Shown: in pieces, positions 5,608 to 11,576 of the stretch | How positions within the stretch are numbered: the stretch's first letter is position 1 | Layout of the letters: each line of letters starts with the position of its first letter | Assembly: GCA_028687205.1 (NCBI GenBank) | Contig: JAQUAP010000044.1 | Coordinates: 1 to 11,576, forward strand | Origin: Candidatus Omnitrophota bacterium | GTDB taxonomy: Bacteria > Omnitrophota > Gorgyraeia > Gygaellales > Profunditerraquicolaceae | Direction: 5' to 3' | Length of the DNA: 11,576 nt | Position numbers and translations under genes: made by a program | Notes under the pieces: model-generated | Seen by the model: the letters and a program-made list of their open reading frames with translations, nothing else | The model's database searches: none | Told to the model about the DNA's origin: nothing

Positions 5608-7158
5608 TTAGCAGGATTTTAAATAATCCGGCAGGGTTACTCCAATAAGCGCATAAAAATTACTTAAGTGCCGGCGAAAGAGCCGGTCAAACGAACCGTC
5701 AGGGTCTTCGCCTGCCCACCAGAACCAATCGCTGCCTTCTAAAATATAAATTTGTTTCCAGGCTAACGCTAAACTCTCAGTTGGCGCCTCTGCCTTTAAT
5801 TTATCCAGCTCTTTTCTTGCCTCAAGCAGCCAACTCCAGGCCTTAGCTTTATCGGGATGGTTCATCCACTTATTAAAATTGCCGTAGATCCAGGAACCTG
5901 CGCTTAAATGCTTAATTTTAGATTTAACCGGGTGGCTCTCCAGGTAGGCGCCTACCGTAGTTGTTTTAATCGAGCCTGATGCGGATAAACGTTGATAGAG
6001 CAGTTCCAGAAAATCGTGCCCGTCATTAGTATAATATTCCCAGGCGTTTTCTCCGTCCATGGCGATAGTTACTAAAATATCTTCATCCTCGAATGCCTTA
6101 GCTATATTGTCCAGGTGCTGCATGAAATCCGCGACGGCAGATTCTGTTTTCCAGGCATGGTACACAAAGCCGATCAGGTCAGAGAGGTTACGGTCGCGGA
6201 AGATTATTTTTAGCTCTCCTGCCTCCCTGCTTAATAAATGCGGCTGATAGAGCAGGCGGGTATCCCTTTTTTTCTTCTTTAGCGACTTAAAAAGGATAGC
6301 CTCATCGGTTACGATCCATTTTATCCCGGATTTAATGATCCAGGGAAGGATCTGTTCGCTGACGGATTCTTCCGACGGCCACATGCCTTGCGGCGCAGAA
6401 TCGAATCTCTCCCGGTAAAATTGCACGCAGGCCTCAATCTGGGCCAAAGCGTCCGCGGGGTAACGGAATTCTTCTTTCGGCAGGATGCTTTGCAGGTTAG
6501 CTTCTTTAGCGGCATTAGTGCTGCAAAGCAGCGGCAATATGGGATGATAATAGGGCGTTACGCTTAATTCCACCTGGCCGCTGGCGCTGAATTTTTTATA
6601 ATCAGGGATTATCTCTTCCAGGATAACCAGTTGTTTATCCAGCACGGTATGCTTATCTTCTTCGCTGAAGACCCTACCTTTAGCTGCAATATCCCTTAAT
6701 TCCGGGATTTTCAGGCGGAAAGAAGGGTCAATCCAGGCCAGGTTAAAGCAGACCTGCAGGTCAAGCAGGTCCTGGGTATTGAATTCCTGGTGCCGGTATT
6801 TCTTAAAATATAACTCATAATAACGCGGAAAAAGCGAGATCACCTTTTCCTTATTGATAGAAAAGAAATTTTTTATGATAAACTCCCTGTCTTCCCGGGT
6901 TAATTCTTTCGCGGGTTTATATGAAAGCTCTAAGAATTTATCTTTGATATTACGGCTGGTATAATCTTCTACCTGTTCAAGCAGGCTTGGCACGACATTA
7001 AAGGTCTGGCGGATGGCAGGGAATTTTTCTAAAATCTGCACCATATCCAGGTAGTCCTTGACCCCGTGCAAGCGCACCCAGGGTAAAGACGCCTCCCGGG
7101 TCAGGAGGTCTTTATAATACGGCTGGTGCATATGGAAGATGAAGGCGAGGTTAAGCAT
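5608..7158 (-). CDS. Glycoside hydrolase family 57 protein (alpha-glucan type)
   Basis: 516 residues. GH57 enzymes are retaining alpha-glucan hydrolases or transferases (alpha-amylase, amylopullulanase, branching enzyme, 4-alpha-glucanotransferase). Conserved motifs in order: H-M-H-Q-P-Y-Y (9-15), the G-M-W-P-S-E-E-S nucleophile region (258-265; E263 most likely the nucleophile), W-I-V-T-D-E (281-286), and A-M-D-G-E-N-A-W-E with the acid/base Asp at 368. The W-I-Y-G-N-F-N-K-W (423-431) and D-W-F-W-W-A-G-E-D (477-485) stretches are typical of the family's C-terminal part. There is no signal peptide, so it is likely cytoplasmic and may act on stored glucan. The exact specificity cannot be assigned. 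No Shine-Dalgarno is visible, and the porin terminator ends eight bases before the ATG. Confidence 0.93.
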   Translation of the reverse strand: MLNLAFIFHMHQPYYKDLLTREASLPWVRLHGVKDYLDMVQILEKFPAIRQTFNVVPSLLEQVEDYTSRNIKDKFLELSYKPAKELTREDREFIIKNFFSINKEKVISLFPRYYELYFKKYRHQEFNTQDLLDLQVCFNLAWIDPSFRLKIPELRDIAAKGRVFSEEDKHTVLDKQLVILEEIIPDYKKFSASGQVELSVTPYYHPILPLLCSTNAAKEANLQSILPKEEFRYPADALAQIEACVQFYRERFDSAPQGMWPSEESVSEQILPWIIKSGIKWIVTDEAILFKSLKKKKRDTRLLYQPHLLSREAGELKIIFRDRNLSDLIGFVYHAWKTESAVADFMQHLDNIAKAFEDEDILVTIAMDGENAWEYYTNDGHDFLELLYQRLSASGSIKTTTVGAYLESHPVKSKIKHLSAGSWIYGNFNKWMNHPDKAKAWSWLLEARKELDKLKAEAPTESLALAWKQIYILEGSDWFWWAGEDPDGSFDRLFRRHLSNFYALIGVTLPDYLKSC

Positions 7159-7166
7159 ATTTATTT

Positions 7167-7203
7167 AAAAAAAATCCTCGGGGGATATTCTCCCCCGAGG
7201 ATT
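7167..7203 (-). terminator. Strong Rho-independent terminator after the porin gene
   Basis: A perfect 13-bp stem, AATCCTCGGGGGA (7173-7185) against TCCCCCGAGGATT (7191-7203), with a 5-base loop. On the minus strand it is followed by eight U (A7167-7174 on the + strand, the last two shared with the stem). It starts 21 bases after the porin stop. Confidence 0.95.
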
Positions 7204-7224
7204 GGTGTTTCTACATAAGTTGTC

Positions 7225-8592
7225 TTAGAATACTACTTTCATGGAGCCAATTAACTGTGTAGCATCTCTCTCATCAACAGCAAGCGCTCTACCGGGCTTA
7301 AACCAACCGCCGGTTAAGGCAAACTGCACATCCTCGGTATAATCATAGGTAGCGGTTAAATCAATGGCATCACCAAGGTGCGTCTTATTGGTATAAGTGG
7401 TTGTGTAGTATGCATTAGTGCCATTATAGCTGAATGGGCTGGTAATCGTTTCTCCGGATTTAGTTTTAGCCACTTCATAATAGCCATAATTAGCATATAC
7501 GGTAACATCATCCATCGGCTTGCAGCTGGCTTTCAGGTTGATTACGTTCATATTCGTGAAAGGCAGAAGCGTATAGGTAATATTGTTTAGCTTCTGGTCA
7601 TAGAACATGGGATCCCAACCTGCATTTTTGTCATCGGTAGCCCTGCCTCCGGAAAGATAGGTCCAGGAAACGCCGATCTTAGGAGTAGTTTTTACCTTGG
7701 CAAAAGTATAATCTGCCATTGCCTGTACAGCATAGCCCTGGTGATTTTTCTGGGTTGTGTCGGTAGTGTTGCTTCTGCCAAACTGATAAGCAGCTTCTAA
7801 GGAAGCAGTCAGGTTTTCAATCGGTGTGCTGGAAACTAAACCGCCGATGGTGCTTACTTCATCAGACTTTCCTCCGGCTGCTGCGCTGCCGCCTTTATAC
7901 TTATCGTTCTTGTGATAGTAATAAACTGATGCGTTAGTATTTTTGTTGATGGCATAAGAAGCATTGACGCCCATTAAGTTAATGTCGTCTTTGTTTCCCC
8001 TGTCTGCTCCTACAGCTGAGCCAATAGCAGACGTGTAGCTTTCTTGCCTTACCTTAGCATATAACAAATCAACGATGAGCGGGTCATAGTTTAAGGTGGC
8101 GCGTACGGCATCAAAGGCTTTTCTTAGCGTTAAGTCGCTAGGAATATTCACTGAGCCGGTTCCGGTCTTGGCATTACCCATAACCAGGCCATTGCCAAAA
8201 CGGATTTCCTGGCGGCCAACAGTTATGCTTAAAGGAGAATAAAGGAATTCCTTTAAAGCAACATAGGCGAGGTCCAGGTCAATCTTATTGTCTCCGCCGG
8301 TGTTGGTATCATTATTACCATTCCAAACGCGTTCATTGATTAACCTTACGGTTGCCATAACATTGTCGGTAAGGTCAGCGTCAACGCGAATTCTGGCTTG
8401 CGTCATGAAGAGATTTTGGTTGAACTGGCTCTTATCTCCCAGTACGCTGTTAAACAAACCAAAGTGTTTTCTCCCCACCCAACTCGCCACGATGTCACCT
8501 GACACCTTGACGTTCTGTACTTCCGCGTAGGCAGCAAATGCTATGCCGACTACAAAAAGCAGCGTTAGTACTACGATTAAGCGTTTACTCAT
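7225..8592 (-). CDS. Outer-membrane beta-barrel porin (alginate-export/AlgE-like type)
   Basis: 455 residues. A signal peptide (K-R, a hydrophobic core, A-Y-A then E, cleavage near residue 23) is followed by a chain of amphipathic strands rich in Tyr, Asn, Thr and Gly. The protein ends in hydrophobic residues and a terminal Phe (S-M-K-V-V-F), the usual beta-barrel assembly signal. The G-R-Q-E-I-R-F-G-N-G-L-V-M-G segment near 130 and the preceding D-L-D-L-A-Y-V resemble alginate-export-like porins of about 450 residues. It likely forms a channel in the outer membrane; the substrate is unknown. Its own promoter, about 100-base leader, strong ribosome site and strong terminator suggest an abundant protein made from a single-gene transcript. 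Confidence 0.88.
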   Translation of the reverse strand: MSKRLIVVLTLLFVVGIAFAAYAEVQNVKVSGDIVASWVGRKHFGLFNSVLGDKSQFNQNLFMTQARIRVDADLTDNVMATVRLINERVWNGNNDTNTGGDNKIDLDLAYVALKEFLYSPLSITVGRQEIRFGNGLVMGNAKTGTGSVNIPSDLTLRKAFDAVRATLNYDPLIVDLLYAKVRQESYTSAIGSAVGADRGNKDDINLMGVNASYAINKNTNASVYYYHKNDKYKGGSAAAGGKSDEVSTIGGLVSSTPIENLTASLEAAYQFGRSNTTDTTQKNHQGYAVQAMADYTFAKVKTTPKIGVSWTYLSGGRATDDKNAGWDPMFYDQKLNNITYTLLPFTNMNVINLKASCKPMDDVTVYANYGYYEVAKTKSGETITSPFSYNGTNAYYTTTYTNKTHLGDAIDLTATYDYTEDVQFALTGGWFKPGRALAVDERDATQLIGSMKVVF

Positions 8593-8599
8593 TTTCTTT

Positions 8600-8609
8600 C
8601 TCCTCCTTT
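8600..8609 (-). promoter_or_regulatory. Strong Shine-Dalgarno of the porin gene
   Basis: AAAGGAGGAG on the minus strand, seven bases before the porin ATG. It is one of the best ribosome sites in the window, consistent with high expression. Confidence 0.85.
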
Positions 8610-8637
8610 TTTATAGGCTCTTTGATTTTTATATAAA

Positions 8638-8677
8638 CTAGGTTTTAAGAAGTTATTGACCTAGATGATTTTCTTAA
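8638..8677. promoter_or_regulatory. Overlapping inverted repeats in the porin leader
   Basis: CTAGGT (8638-8643) pairs with ACCTAG (8659-8664), and TTAAGAA (8645-8651) pairs with TTCTTAA (8671-8677). The pairs interleave and cannot fully form together. They could be an operator or alternative leader hairpins of the porin message. Support is from symmetry only. Confidence 0.3.
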
Positions 8678-8696
8678 TACTATAACACTTTGTTCT

Positions 8697-8725
8697 TTTT
8701 TAACATATAACTTGTTATTTGTCAA
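8697..8725 (-). promoter_or_regulatory. Probable porin promoter
   Basis: TTGACA (8720-8725) is followed after 17 bases by TAAAAA (8697-8702) on the minus strand. The -35 is perfect and the -10 is 4/6. It sits 20 bases past the lipoprotein stop and gives a leader of about 100 bases. A nearby TATAGT-like hexamer further downstream lacks a matching -35. Confidence 0.55.
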
Positions 8726-8744
8726 GTATTTTCTTATCTTTTAC

Positions 8745-9203
8745 TTACTTTACCGCCGGCCTGGCCTTTTTCGTTAAAACCGGGGCTTTTGGCCCTAATG
8801 AGATGCTGATGGTTGCCTGGCCGCCTTTAGGCGCGATGTAGACAATGCAGCTTTCCGCCTCGCGTTCAAAATTCATGATGCAATCGCCATACTCGGTAAG
8901 GTTAAGCAGCGTCCAGCTGTACATCGGCATCTGTTCTTTATAAAAATTAACCACCTGGTCCAGGCTGGCCTTGCCCTGGTAGCGCAATAACCCGACGCGT
9001 ATCCCGGAGCTTTCAAATGAATAAGAATCTTTCGCCTGTATTTTAAATCCGGCAGGCACAGGCAGGTCCCCAAACTTCAAGATTGACTGGGCTTGTAAAG
9101 ATTGGGCAGTGCTCCCCTGTTTTTTGTCGGAAAGCGACGCGCAGCCCAGGATACCCGCCAGTAAAAATACCGCTGGCCCTAAAAGCAGCAACCTTTTCTT
9201 CAT
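8745..9203 (-). CDS. Small lipoprotein, function unknown
   Basis: 152 residues. The N-terminus M-K-K-R, a leucine-rich core and A-G-I-L-G-C form a lipoprotein signal, so Cys21 would be lipidated and the protein anchored to a membrane facing the periplasm. A low-complexity linker (about 22-42) is followed by a compact domain (about 44-137) with D-L-P-V-P-A-G-F, L-L-R-Y-Q-G, V-V-N-F-Y-K-E-Q-M (84-92), a W-x-L strand and C-I-V-Y-I-A-P. This looks like a small alpha/beta domain seen in other lipoproteins of uncertain role; I cannot name it with confidence. The start overlaps the PHP stop as ATGA, with AAAGGAGG just upstream, so the two genes are coupled. The basic C-terminal tail (K-K-A-R-P-A-V-K) is unusual. 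Confidence 0.82.
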   Translation of the reverse strand: MKKRLLLLGPAVFLLAGILGCASLSDKKQGSTAQSLQAQSILKFGDLPVPAGFKIQAKDSYSFESSGIRVGLLRYQGKASLDQVVNFYKEQMPMYSWTLLNLTEYGDCIMNFEREAESCIVYIAPKGGQATISISLGPKAPVLTKKARPAVK

Positions 9204-9859
9204 CTTCCCTCCTTTAATTTTAGGAAACCGGTCACATCCGCGTAAATTCTTTCCAGCTCTTCTTTGCTCAATCCCGCCTGGATACCGAGGTTAGCTAATT
9301 CCTCAGGGGCGATAATATCCTGCGGGGCGTGGCTGTCGTTATTGAGGATTAATTTTGCGCCGAATTTCCTGGCCTGCTTGATTACGTGGGCGTTGGTATC
9401 AGCGTGGCCGGCGCGGCTGGTAATCTCAAGGAAGACCCCTCTTTTTTTAGCCAAGAGCGTATCTTCATCGCTAATCAGGCCCGGGTGGGCAAGTATATCA
9501 ATATCCGCTAAAAGCGCTAAGCGGTTAGTATCTTTTACCACCGGCTCAACCGTAGTCTCGCCATGCGCGATAATTACCTTGATACCGAGCCTCCTGGCGT
9601 CATGGGCCAGGGGTTTAAATTGCTCGGGAGGCAGGTGGGTTAATTCTACGCCGGAAAGGACTTTGATCGGAAGATTTTTCGGCCACCGGCGGCAGAACTC
9701 CAGGACCGCCTTAGCCATAGATTTAATATTGCTGTAGTCAGTATGGTCGGTAATAGCGATCGCCTTGTATCCTGCGGCCATGTAGCGCACCGCTACTTCC
9801 GAAGGAAGCAGCTGTCCGTCGCTTAATAATGTGTGCGTGTGTAGATTGTAATTATACAT
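9200..9859 (-). CDS. PHP-domain metal-dependent phosphoesterase
   Basis: 219 residues. PHP domains hydrolyse phosphoesters with a trinuclear metal site. The expected ligands are present: H7-T-H9, D15, T-D38-H39-T-D41, E72 (G-V-E-L-T), H99 (I-A-H-G-E), H125 (L-A-H-P-G), and D175 with H177 (N-N-D-S-H). Length and motif set fit the single-domain histidinol-phosphate-phosphatase-like group (HisK type), but there are no his genes nearby, so the substrate is open (a nucleotide or sugar phosphate is possible). No Shine-Dalgarno is seen before the ATG. The gene is coupled by a four-base overlap to the lipoprotein. It follows apt and tRNA-Arg on the same strand, separated by the repeat-rich insert. 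Confidence 0.9.
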   Translation of the reverse strand: MYNYNLHTHTLLSDGQLLPSEVAVRYMAAGYKAIAITDHTDYSNIKSMAKAVLEFCRRWPKNLPIKVLSGVELTHLPPEQFKPLAHDARRLGIKVIIAHGETTVEPVVKDTNRLALLADIDILAHPGLISDEDTLLAKKRGVFLEITSRAGHADTNAHVIKQARKFGAKLILNNDSHAPQDIIAPEELANLGIQAGLSKEELERIYADVTGFLKLKEGR

Positions 9860-9883
9860 AATTTAAGTGCCCCTAAAATTTAG

Positions 9884-9907
9884 TGCCCCTGGCAGGAATC
9901 GAACCTG
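9884..9907 (-). pseudogene. Duplicated tRNA-Arg 3' end (T arm and acceptor), att-like
   Basis: Twenty-four bases are identical to 10052-10075, the 3' end of the intact tRNA-Arg, from inside the T stem to the discriminator base. Beyond that the match stops: the next bases break the T stem and no D or anticodon arm follows. The copy is in the same orientation, 168 bases downstream of the real one. A further TGCCCCT at 9868-9874 repeats part of the acceptor. This is the pattern left by an element that integrates at a tRNA 3' end, or by a local duplication. Confidence 0.8.
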
Positions 9908-10051
9908 TCGCTGCGCTGCCTTCGGCAGCTTGCTCCCCAAAGGGGCGCTGCCCCTATGGCGCTCACTTACGTTCGCTGTTACCCCGGAAGCGTGGGGAAA
10001 ACCGGTGTTTTCCCCACACCCCTTTTGGTTTGCTTCCTTTATATCAATCAA
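9908..10051. other. GC-rich palindromic insert between tRNA-Arg and its duplicated 3' end
   Basis: 144 bases dense in hairpins: GCTGCC-TTC-GGCAGC (9915-9929), CCCC-AAA-GGGG (9935-9945), GGGGC-GCT-GCCCC (9942-9954) and a perfect 11-bp stem GTGGGGAAAAC/GTTTTCCCCAC with loop CGGT (9992-10017). The open frames here run through tRNA sequence on either strand and look spurious. The base composition is clearly more GC-rich than its surroundings. It may be a small non-autonomous element or an integration remnant. Confidence 0.65.
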
Positions 10052-10125
10052 TGCCCCTGGCAGGAATCGAACCTGCCACACGCAGTTTAGGAAACTGCTG
10101 CTCTATCCTTATGAGCTACAGGGGC
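10052..10125 (-). tRNA. tRNA-Arg (anticodon CCT)
   Basis: A full 74-nt cloverleaf on the minus strand. The acceptor is GCCCCTG/CAGGGGC with discriminator A, the D arm GCTC-ATAAGGATA-GAGC, the anticodon arm GCAGT-TTCCTAA-ACTGC with CCT at positions 34-36, a 5-base variable loop, and the T arm GCAGG-TTCGATT-CCTGC. All stems pair without mismatch. CCA is not encoded. It begins seven bases after the apt stop on the same strand, so it may be processed from the sigma-apt transcript. It reads AGG arginine codons. Confidence 0.97.
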
Positions 10126-10132
10126 AGCTAAG

Positions 10133-10672
10133 CTAATGTCCGCTAAACTTTACCAGCGAGAAAACAGGATACCCCTTTAATTTTTCCTTGCCCTTAAGGT
10201 CAACCAGCTCAATGACAAACCCGATCCCCTGGATCTTGCCTTTTAGTTTATTTACCAGGTCGATCACTGCCTTTACCGTGCCGCCGGTAGCCAGGAGGTC
10301 GTCAATAATCAGGATTTTTTCTCCCGGCTTAATCGCGTCTGCATGGATCTCCAGGGTATCGGTCCCGTATTCTAATTCATAAGTAGCGGAGATAGTCTTA
10401 CGGGGGAGCTTGCCTTTTTTGCGCACCGGGACAAAGCCCGCCCCGATTTTGTAGGCAATGGCGGCGCCAAAGATAAAACCCCGCGCTTCTACCCCCACGA
10501 CCTTATGGATCTGCTTACCTTTATATTGATTAATTAATAGCCCTACCGCTTTTTTAAAAGCAGCCCTGTCCTGGATCAAAGAAGTGATATCGCGGAAGAT
10601 GATCCCGGGCTTCGGGAAATCAGGGATGTTTTTTATCGCTTGCTCTAAAAGCGGGTCATTTTTTTTGCTCAT
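10133..10672 (-). CDS. apt: Adenine phosphoribosyltransferase
   Basis: 179 residues. It converts adenine plus PRPP to AMP and pyrophosphate in cytoplasmic purine salvage. Visible motifs are I-P-D-F-P-K-P-G-I-I-F-R-D-I-T (16-30), typical of APRT; G-V-E-A-R-G-F-I-F-G (60-69) for adenine binding; R-K-K-G-K-L-P (84-90); and the PRPP loop I-L-I-I-D-D-L-L-A-T-G-G-T-V (120-133). Length is normal for bacterial APRT. The ATG overlaps the sigma-factor TGA as ATGA, so translation is coupled. tRNA-Arg follows after seven bases. Confidence 0.97.
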   Translation of the reverse strand: MSKKNDPLLEQAIKNIPDFPKPGIIFRDITSLIQDRAAFKKAVGLLINQYKGKQIHKVVGVEARGFIFGAAIAYKIGAGFVPVRKKGKLPRKTISATYELEYGTDTLEIHADAIKPGEKILIIDDLLATGGTVKAVIDLVNKLKGKIQGIGFVIELVDLKGKEKLKGYPVFSLVKFSGH

Positions 10673-11484
10673 AGCTCTGCCTTTGTCCCTTCCACAAATT
10701 TCCTTATTTTCTTTAAAGCCGTTTCTTCTATCTGGCGGATCCTTTCCCTCGAGACCCCTAACTTCTTAGCTACCTCGGCTAAGGTATGCGGTTTTTTATC
10801 TGCCAGGCCAAAACGCATATCCAGGACCTCCCTCTCCCTGTCGCTCATAATCTCAAGCAGGTTGGCTACTCTTTCTTTGTCCAGGAGGTGCTCAATTTCG
10901 CTGTCCGGCTGGATAGAGGTTTCATCTTCAATCAGGTCTGAGACCTTGCCTTCGCTGTCTTCGCCGATAGGCGCTTCCAGCGATGAGGTGGAAGTGGCCA
11001 TCCAGAAGTTTATCTGCGCTATTTTTTCTTTGGGGATTTTTATTTTCTTGGCGATTTCCTCGTCGGTGGGGATGCGTTTTAACTTTTGCGTTAAGCGCTC
11101 TTTATTTTTGCGCCACTTGGCAATCAGGTCATTCATGTATACCGGCACGCGGATCATCTTGCCCTGTTCCGAAATCGAGCGCGTAATCGCCTGTTTGATC
11201 CACCAGGCCGCGTAAGTTGAAAAACGAAAACCCTTACTGGGATTAAACTTATCTACCGCCTTCATCAGCCCCAGGTTTCCCTCTTCGATCAAATCCAGGA
11301 AAGGCGTGCCTAAGCGCTTATACCTTTTAGCGATATTGATTACCAGGCGCAGGTTAGCCTGGATCATCGCTTTGCGTGCCTGCTCATCCCCCTTCCTGAC
11401 CCTCCGGCTTAAACAAATCTCTTCTTTAGCGGTCAATAAAGGGATATTGCGGATCTCTTTAAGGTATGTTCTTAATGCTTCCAT
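10669..11484 (-). CDS. Sigma-70 family RNA polymerase sigma factor, SigA/RpoS-like without region 1.1
   Basis: 271 residues. Region 1.2 starts at the very N-terminus (A-L-R-T-Y-L-K-E-I, then P-L-L-T-A-K-E-E). Regions 2.1-2.4 include L-I-E-E-G-N-L-G-L-M-K-A-V-D-K-F (65-80) and the -10 reading helix F-S-T-Y-A-A-W-W-I-K-Q-A-I-T-R-S-I (88-104). Region 3 lies at about 108-190, region 4.1 around D-R-E-R-E-V-L-D-M-R-F-G (215-226), and the -35 reading HTH T-L-A-E-V-A-K-K-L-G-V-S-R-E-R-I-R-Q-I-E (234-253). The lack of region 1.1 fits a group 2 factor or the short primary sigma of some phyla; which one cannot be decided here. The start is the first possible one: an in-frame TGA lies within the upstream repeat. 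No Shine-Dalgarno precedes it. It overlaps apt by four bases. Confidence 0.93.
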   Translation of the reverse strand: MEALRTYLKEIRNIPLLTAKEEICLSRRVRKGDEQARKAMIQANLRLVINIAKRYKRLGTPFLDLIEEGNLGLMKAVDKFNPSKGFRFSTYAAWWIKQAITRSISEQGKMIRVPVYMNDLIAKWRKNKERLTQKLKRIPTDEEIAKKIKIPKEKIAQINFWMATSTSSLEAPIGEDSEGKVSDLIEDETSIQPDSEIEHLLDKERVANLLEIMSDREREVLDMRFGLADKKPHTLAEVAKKLGVSRERIRQIEETALKKIRKFVEGTKAEL

Positions 11485-11494
11485 GTTTTCAGTC

Positions 11495-11569
11495 AGGGAC
11501 GGTTCTCAAGCTAATCTTGAAGTGTCCCCTATTTGGGGACACTTTTGCTTTGAGTTGAGAACCGTCCCT
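11495..11569. repeat. Dispersed nested inverted repeat, copy 2
   Basis: The same 15-bp outer arms as copy 1 (2935-3010), extended to 16 bp by C11494-G11570. The inner arms are AAGTGTCCCC and GGGGACACTT around a TATTT loop. Relative to copy 1, the loop-closing T-A pair is C-G here and one inner A-U has become G-U, so most changes preserve pairing. It ends 10 bases before the sigma-factor start codon, so it lies in the sigma leader, between that gene and whatever promoter lies beyond the window edge. Confidence 0.9.
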
Positions 11570-11576
11570 GTATCCT

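Noticed and set aside
9992..10017. The 11-bp palindrome as a Rho-independent terminator for the apt-tRNA transcript.
   Set aside because: The stem is strong, but no U-run follows on the minus strand, so termination cannot be claimed.
9908..10051. The hairpin-rich stretch as a CRISPR array.
   Set aside because: There are no regularly spaced direct repeats with unique spacers; only one 24-nt tRNA-derived duplication and several different palindromes.
9863..10136. Open frames of 72-89 codons on both strands across the tRNA region.
   Set aside because: They translate the tRNA, its duplicated 3' end and the palindromic insert; the repeated peptide in them only reflects the DNA repeat.

Overview
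The window looks like a piece of a Gram-negative, metagenome-type bacterial chromosome. Candidatus Omnitrophota is my best guess. A signal-peptide outer-membrane beta-barrel protein and a lipoprotein show a two-membrane cell. The Omnitrophota guess rests on the gene mix (GH57 hydrolase, carbohydrate-binding ParA, short SigA-like sigma factor, DUF134 regulator) and on the style of the dispersed hairpin repeats. It is an inference, not something the sequence proves.

Left part, + strand (1-2252): the C-terminal end of a membrane protein (possibly CstA-like), an EFR1-type flavodoxin/two [4Fe-4S] protein, and a membrane sensor with HAMP and HD-GYP domains. The three are chained by two ATGA stop/start overlaps and read as one operon. 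The HD-GYP gene converges on a minus-strand DUF134 (UPF0251) regulator across an AT-rich gap.

Everything from 2504 rightwards is on the minus strand, so read it right to left. A sigma-70 factor without region 1.1 overlaps apt by four bases, and tRNA-Arg(CCT) follows 7 nt after apt. Just beyond the tRNA lies a GC-rich, palindrome-filled 144-nt insert. It ends in a second copy of the tRNA 3' end, an attachment-site-like arrangement. Next come a PHP-domain phosphoesterase overlapping a small lipoprotein gene, then a highly expressed-looking outer-membrane porin with its own promoter, strong ribosome binding site and strong terminator, then a GH57 glycoside hydrolase.

A near-consensus promoter (TTGACA-17-TATAAA) in the short gap after GH57 starts a five-gene run. 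The run encodes a membrane-anchored protein with a beta-rich, possibly carbohydrate-binding outer domain; a ParA ATPase fused to a C-terminal CBM48/AMPK-type glycogen-binding domain; a lysine-tailed EF-Tu-domain-2-like protein; and two tiny Cys-rich proteins joined by an ATGA overlap. The ParA-CBM48 fusion beside an alpha-glucan-type hydrolase and nucleic-acid-binding-looking small proteins is the most interesting part. It could be a ParA-type system that positions or partitions a glucan store, which is a hypothesis only.

Two copies of a 75-76 nt nested inverted repeat sit at 2935-3010 and 11495-11569, in the same orientation and with compensatory base changes. The second lies only 10 nt in front of the sigma-factor start codon.
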